From: Odiellus spinosus | Taxonomy: Eukaryota > Arthropoda > Arachnida > Opiliones > Phalangiidae | Length of the DNA: 64,000 nucleotides | Direction: 5' to 3' | Assembly (NCBI GenBank): GCA_963920705.1 | Contig: OY987228.1 | Span: 21,306,363 to 21,370,362 of the forward strand | Shown here: one piece after another, positions 58,280 through 64,000 of the stretch | Numbering within the stretch: position 1 is the first letter of the stretch | How the letters are laid out: every line of letters starts with the position of its first letter | Notes under the pieces: generated by a model | Seen by the model: the letters and a program-made list of their open reading frames with translations, nothing else | Databases searched by the model: none | Told to the model about the DNA's origin: nothing | Translations under genes and position numbers: made by a program

Positions 58280-58615
58280 CAGAAGCCGATGAAACCCTCC
58301 TTTGAAGTCTATTACTCCCGGGTCTTGTCTACCCCTCTCTGTATGGGTTATTCTCAAAAGGCGCGATTCGTACGCCTCCTAACGGTAGATGTTTTCGGAG
58401 CGGGAGTTCGTCGAGCGAATATCTCTAGTAGCCTTGGAGTTCGCCCAAAAACGTCGTCGTTTGTGGAGAGAGAGAATTTCCAATTTTCCGTAGACAGGAG
58501 GGATGAAGTAGGACCCCTTCTAACTCGTAAAATTGGGAATTTTACCCATACAGAGAGGAGCGCTATATGGAACATTGGAGTAGTAGACTTCAAAGGAGGG
58601 TTTCATCGGCTTCTG
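58280..58615 (+). mobile_element. MITE family B, copy 11
   Basis: 336 bp. Perfect 7-bp duplication GTTATAA at 58273-58279 and 58616-58622. A one-base deletion in the CCAAAAACG tract fuses internal frames into a 113-codon open frame. This is still not a gene. Confidence 0.93.
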
Positions 58616-59299
58616 GTTATAATAATATAGTTTAACTTAAAAAAATCAAACTTTTTTAAGTATATCCATCAAGTTATAGTTTCAAATCATCTTTTATTTT
58701 AACGCGTTTTCGGAGGCAGTATATTTAAAATACTATATCTTCTAATCCCAACACATAATCTATAAAATTACAAATCTTAATAGACGGAGAGTGTCGCTTT
58801 ATCAAGGGGGTGGTAAGTCCAAGACGAAAAAGAAAAATTTAAAAATCCATGCCCCGCCCACTATATACACCCTGAACCCCAGTCTTTTTTTATACATCCA
58901 CACAGTCCACCACATCAGGCAATGAGAGAGATAGAGAGGAAAGGGGTATGGGGACTTGGGAATGGATGGTTGTGTAGTAGCGGCTATAGGAGAAGGATAG
59001 CGGGGGGAAAGGGAATAGAAGAAGAGTCAACTAATTCAGCGTCCACTGACTCCCATCCCTAATCAATAGTTAATTAAACGCGCCATTAAATGGGGGGAAG
59101 GGGGGAAATGAGAGAGTGTTCGAGCCTGGTAAAGAAGGGGGGAACTCTTCTTTAGGTGTTGCGTATATTATCGGGGGTAACTCTCTTGGAGGAGGCGGGA
59201 TAGGATAAGCATCTTGCTCTCGCTCTTCCCTCTTCTCTCTCTATATTCCTTGCAAACCTCGCTTGACGCTGAAGATAAGGCGTAGGGTTATCAGCGAGT

Positions 59300-59560
59300 T
59301 AGTATAAGCTTTAGGAAAGAGTGATACGCGGGTATTTTATAGGTCTAGCCTCAACGGCATCCACTTTTCGTCCCTCGGTCGTTCTCGGGATGAAGTTTTC
59401 GTTGTCGTTGGGAGGTCGCGTTCGGTCGAATCTCGGGAGGGATATCACCTCTTCGCCTCCCTCAACCTTCGCGAATGATACACCACGGATTTTCCTTCTG
59501 ATCACGAGGACCCCCCCTTTCGGTTTTCTCTTCCCAATCTCGACCTACTATTCCTTTTAA
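59300..59560. promoter_or_regulatory. CpG-rich patch, function unknown
   Basis: A CpG-dense patch (TCG and GCG trinucleotides throughout) in otherwise AT-rich DNA, preceded by GA/CT-rich sequence at about 58910-59260. Several frames are open on both strands, but none resembles NCD2 or any family I know. It could be an internal promoter, an enhancer or an unrecognised exon. Confidence 0.3.
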
Positions 59561-60144
59561 AGTTTATAGTATTTTTAATTATCTAAAGTTAAATGAATGT
59601 TAGTCGAGGGCCCTTAGCGCGACGCCTTCTCCTTCTCGGCTTTTTCTCTTATTTTTCCATTCGCACTGCCCAAATATATACGCGTATATTAAGTTCTTTC
59701 CCTTATAGCGATATCTTGGGTTTTAACTTCACGGGCTAAGCAATTATATCAAAGAGATATCTAGCTCATCCCCCTGATTTAAAACGATCGCCCCGTTTTC
59801 TAAAAATAAAGACCCGGGGATGGAAGGGAGATTGGGATGTAGGAAAAGAAGGATTGCGGTTTTCAATTGGAGGGATTGTGGCCTTTTTTTATTTTTATTT
59901 TGATTCTGAAGGATGGAAAAGGGTTTAACCTAAATAAAATGGAATTCCGGAATATTTTCGAGATATATTTTAATTACGGTATTGAATTGGTTTTTAAAAT
60001 CTACCCTATAGAGGTATTTAAGACCTCTTTAACTTCTACATAAAAAAGTATTAAAAGTGAAATTAAATAGAACAGTCGTTATTCTACATTATTCGTGTAC
60101 AAGTCTGTAACTTTCACTGGGCTAAAGTGATTACGACTGACTAC

Positions 60145-60835
60145 CTACAATTTTTGAATATATTTAATACATTTTTTAATATATTTAATACATTTTTTGA
60201 ATATATTTAATACATTTTTTAATATATATAATACATTTTTAAGATATATTTAATACATTTTTAAGATATATTTAATACATTTTTAAGATATATTTAATAC
60301 ATTTTTAATATATATTTAATACATTTTTAATATATATTTAATACATTTTTAATATATATTTAATACATTTTTAATATATATTTAATACATTTTTAATATA
60401 TATTTAATACATTTTTAATATATATTTAATACATTTTTAATATAAATTTAATACATTTTTAATATAAATTTAATACATTTTTAATATAAATTTAATACAT
60501 TTTTAATATATATTTAATACATTTTTAATATATATTTAATACATTTTTAATATATATTTAATACATTTTGAATATATATTTAATACATTTTTGAATATAT
60601 ATTTAATACATTTTTGAATATATATTTAATACATTTTTGAATATATTTAATACATTTTTGAATATATTTAATACATTTTTAAGATATATTTAATACATTT
60701 TAATATATATTTAATACATTTTAATATATATTTAATACATTTTAATATATATTTAATTCATTTTTAATATATATTTAATACATTTTTAATATATATTTAA
60801 TACATTTTTGAAAATATATTTAATAGATTCAATTA
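60145..60835 (+). repeat. ~22-bp AT-only minisatellite, about 30 units
   Basis: Tandem units TTTAATACATTTTTAATATA plus TA, with sub-blocks of identical variants (for example ATAAATTTAATACA units near 60430-60500 and TTTTGAATATATA units near 60560-60660). The blocks of shared variants show local unit amplification. No coding. Confidence 0.92.
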
Positions 60836-62415
60836 TTGCAATTGAATATATATTTTTTATATTAAAAATGATTTAATATATAATTTTTATGAATATCATT
60901 GGTATAATAATCCGAACTATACTATTTTCCGTTTAACCTTGCGTCATATCCCGTCGTAATTCCTATTTATAATATAAAATCGACAATCTTTTAGCTTAGA
61001 AAGCGATTAGTAATATCACCAACTTCCTTTCAATTGTACAAAAAATATACGAAATCTTTAAATCCTAAAATTCCCTTATATACCCTCCTAGGCCAAGTTT
61101 AAATTTTATTCAGCTTCAATCCTAATCGGATTTCGTTTTTGCAAATAATACTAGTAAAATTCTTCCATACACATTTCTCTCCCTTTTTTGTTAAGCCTTA
61201 GCTGTAAAACGCTTCATTTGACTGCAATTAATAATATTGCAAACCTTGGAAGTTGAAGAATTGGAAAGAATGAATGGTCCTCCTATATTGTAAGTCTTTA
61301 GAAGGGGGGGTCCCAAGAATATGGTTGAATGTAAAAAATTTGGACGCGTCTCATTGTGAGACTCTTTTAAGAAAAGCCCTCCTTGTAATACGTTTTACCG
61401 TCTAGGGAGCCATTGTAGAGGACCCCTACTAGGGGCCCTTCCTCTATTTAAAGCAAATATTTAATGTCTGTCCCTTTTAGCGCATGGTATGAAATTTCTT
61501 TAAATCTTATTGAGCCGGATGCTTTAGTTTTTTTTTTATATCAAATTTTTTCTAAGCCTTGGCAATGAACTTGGGGATGATAATATTTTTTATTCGATTT
61601 TTTTTCTTATTCTTTGAAAATTTCTAAATGGATTTTAGAAGCAACCCTTTTTTATATAGATTTCAATTCTTTTTTTTTTTCCTTCTTACGCAGTTCCGTA
61701 CCCTTTTTCTCACGGTTTTCCGGTACCCCTGGACCGTTTTTTCATTGGTTATAAGGCGCAACCCTTCTGTCCCACACTCTTTTTTTATCTACCCCTAATC
61801 TACAAAAAATGGGCGTATATTTTTTTACTGTAGCACTTGACTCTTCCTATGGGAACCTTGGCCCCCGTAATTTCTTATATTTGTATTTTTTTTTATGTTA
61901 AATTTGTGGGGCTCCTAATGTCACTCCCTTTACATTACACTAATTCCTCTTAGCTAAAAAAATATTGTTTTATTTTCATTTTTTTTTTATATGATAATTC
62001 TTATTATTAAACCGGATGTTGGGTTTTAAAGTTAGGCTTAAGTTATGCATTTATACAAGACAAATTTTAAACATTCTTATTTAAATAATTAAATGATATC
62101 GTTATTATCTTCATAATCAAAAAGGATGCAGCTTAAATAAATAAACAATTTAAATGCTTGTATCTCTTTTAATATTGAATATATTATGATATATTTTCCA
62201 TTTATATTTATCGAATATATTATTAATTTTTACCATTTAGAGATATGGTAGTAAAAATTCATATATTTTTTTTACAACCATGGAATATTTAATTATTTAT
62301 TTCAATCTTTATTAGCTCATAAATTACTCCATTATTGCATCTATAATGTCACTGACATATTAAATTAAACGTTCAGCATTAATATAGTATTTTAATGGCA
62401 ATATAATGCTTAAAT
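60836..62415. other. nab intron, no gene seen
   Basis: AT-rich, many T tracts. Nothing coding is recognised. Confidence 0.45.
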
Positions 62416-62655
62416 TTAAAGGGATAATGAAGGCTGACAATAAGTTATTCAATAGAAAAATTTACAAAATAATTTTACTACACATTTTAAGCTGGAAATC
62501 AATTTTTAACCTACACTGAAAGTGAAAATTACACGGATTTTTCATTTTTCAAATTAAAATTAAGTAGCATTTAAGGAAAGATCGTTAATTAACGATTCAA
62601 ATTATATATACATATGCGGAATAGACAAAATTATCGCTTCATATTCCCTTTACTA
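62416..62655 (+). mobile_element. Possible diverged TTAA foldback I
   Basis: The left end TTAAAGGGATAATGAAGGC resembles families A and H. A right end reads GCTTCATATTCCCTTTA. A fragment of family G (GGAAAGATCGTTAATTAACG and TATATATACATATG) lies in its right half. The ends are only partly complementary, so this is tentative. Confidence 0.4.
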
Positions 62656-63029
62656 TAGGATAATATACGAAATAAAAATTTAACATTCATGATTTTTTTT
62701 CTCTGCCTCTTTTGCTTCCATTATATACATTACGGTTTTAATATAATTATTCATATCTTAATTAACTTTTTTTATCTCTCTTTACTATTTATTGAAACCT
62801 TATACAAGGGAGAGGGGGTTCTATTTATTGAACTTTTATTATATAACCGTTGAAAAATTTCTTTTAGTATTCCCTTGTATTTAATACGATATTTTTTTAC
62901 AAATTATTAAAGGGAGTGTAAAGAAAGTTAATTATTTTAATTATCAAAATTTAATAACACGTAGTTTTCACGAAAGGGGCTAAATGCCGTTCCCCCAGTG
63001 TTGCCAGCAACTTGTGAGAGCAAACTGAA

Positions 63030-63530
63030 AGATTTAACGTTTTAAATTATAAGATAAGGATAGTTTTAATTGGTTTATAGGAAAACAAAGGATTTAAGGT
63101 TATCAATTATAGGAAAACAAAGGGTTTAAGGTTTTGAACTATAGGAAAACAAAGGATTTAACATTTTAAATATTAATTTAAGTATTTAAATTATAGTAAA
63201 ACAAATAATATTTATTATAAAACAGAATGTTTTTTTAATTATAGGAAAACGAAGGATATTTTTAAATTATAGGAAAACAAAGGATATTTTTAAATTATAG
63301 GAAAACAAAGAATATTTTTAAATTATAGGAAAACAAAGGATATTTTTAAATTATAGGAAAACAAAGGATATTTTTAAATTACAGGAAAACAAAGGATATT
63401 TTTAAATTATAGGAAAACAAATGATATTTTTAAATTATAGGAAAACAACGGATATTTTTAAATTATAGGAAAACAAAGGATATTTTTAATTTATAGAAAA
63501 ACAAATATTTTTTAAATTATAGGAAAGCCA
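63030..63530 (+). repeat. 28-bp minisatellite, about 15 units
   Basis: Tandem units TATAGGAAAACAAAGGATAT plus TTTTAAAT (28 bp). Central units at 63230-63480 are nearly identical. Units at the left edge (63060-63170) are longer and variable, with GGTTTAAGG or TTAACATT inserts. No spacers and no coding. Confidence 0.9.
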
Positions 63531-64000
63531 AGTGCATATAGTTTAGTTACTTACAGAAGCAGATTATTATTATTATTGAAACCCCAATTTTATGATTCAA
63601 AATATCGTATCCATATAAGAACCATTGACCAATCAACGGATGAATTGTTTCTTTTTCTTTAAAACCATATACTTTAGAATCCAAATTAATTAAAAATTTT
63701 TTTTTTTTTCTCTATAACAAACTAGAAATCTATAAAGGTGGGTTTATATGTTTATTAGGCCCTATATTTTGAGTTCAAAATCGATTTAAAAATTGTCTTT
63801 TCACCCTCCCTTTAACTGTCGTAACTCGGAAAGGGCGTATTCTTTGGGTATAAATAAAAAGGACTCATCCAGCTCGGACTGTTATTTCCCCCCAACTTCA
63901 ATTAGATTCCTGACTTATTTTTCAAAACGAACTTGACTTAACTGCAAATTGGCCGAATCCTATTCTCCTCCCACACTTTATTTTAACGTTTTTAACCGCT
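63531..64000. other. Right edge, no feature seen
   Basis: AT-rich sequence. A CCTCCCTTTAA at about 63805-63815 is weakly similar to the TTAA foldback end. Nothing else is recognised. Confidence 0.4.

Noticed and set aside
59311-59560. Possible NCD2 exon of nab
   Set aside because: None of the six frames resembles the NCD2 helices, and the flanking splice signals are weak. It is reported only as a CpG-rich patch.
1-64000. Autonomous transposase, reverse transcriptase or viral gene
   Set aside because: I looked for DDE/RNase H-like, RT or integrase motifs in the longer frames and found none. All mobile elements seen are non-autonomous.

Overview
This window looks like nuclear DNA from an invertebrate animal, most likely an arthropod or other protostome; I cannot name the species. 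It is AT-rich, full of microsatellites and short dispersed repeats, and holds one recognisable protein-coding gene split by multi-kilobase introns with GT..AG ends. Nothing suggests bacterial, organellar or viral DNA.

The gene is on the + strand and encodes a NAB-family transcriptional co-regulator (NGFI-A/EGR-binding protein; nab in Drosophila, NAB1/NAB2 in vertebrates). Five coding exons can be joined in one reading frame: 13595-13696 (start codon 13600), 37834-37971, 39804-39962, 40282-40862 and 50989-51159. They give 1146 nt, or 382 codons. The first two rebuild NAB conserved domain 1 almost unchanged. The next two encode a His/Ser/Pro-rich and an Asn/Pro/Gly-rich linker. The last starts the NCD2 region. 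The rest of NCD2 and the C-terminus are not visible, so the gene runs off the right edge through an intron of more than 12.8 kb. A CpG-rich block at about 3.9-5.2 kb with a strong splice donor at 4738 is the best candidate for promoter and non-coding exon 1.

Introns and flanks are packed with small non-autonomous DNA transposons and no transposase gene. The clearest pattern is a set of unrelated-looking families (here B, C, D, F, L, M, N and probably O) that share 5'-CA...TG-3' ends, perfect or near-perfect terminal inverted repeats and 7-bp target-site duplications of the form RTNNNAY. Family B has 11 copies of about 337 bp. The smallest member is a 44-bp palindrome. A second set (A, H and perhaps I) comprises foldback elements flanked by TTAA with AGGGAGRATG ends. 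Other repeats are a hAT-like element, families E and G, long hairpins at 18.2 and 29.3 kb, and minisatellites at 1.3, 20.4, 23.4, 53, 60.2 and 63.1 kb.

Layout: 0-3.9 kb flank with repeats; 3.9-5.2 kb candidate promoter; 5.2-13.6 kb intron 1; 13.7-37.8 kb intron 2; 37.8-40.9 kb cluster of three exons; 40.9-51.0 kb intron 5; 51.2-64 kb start of the next intron.
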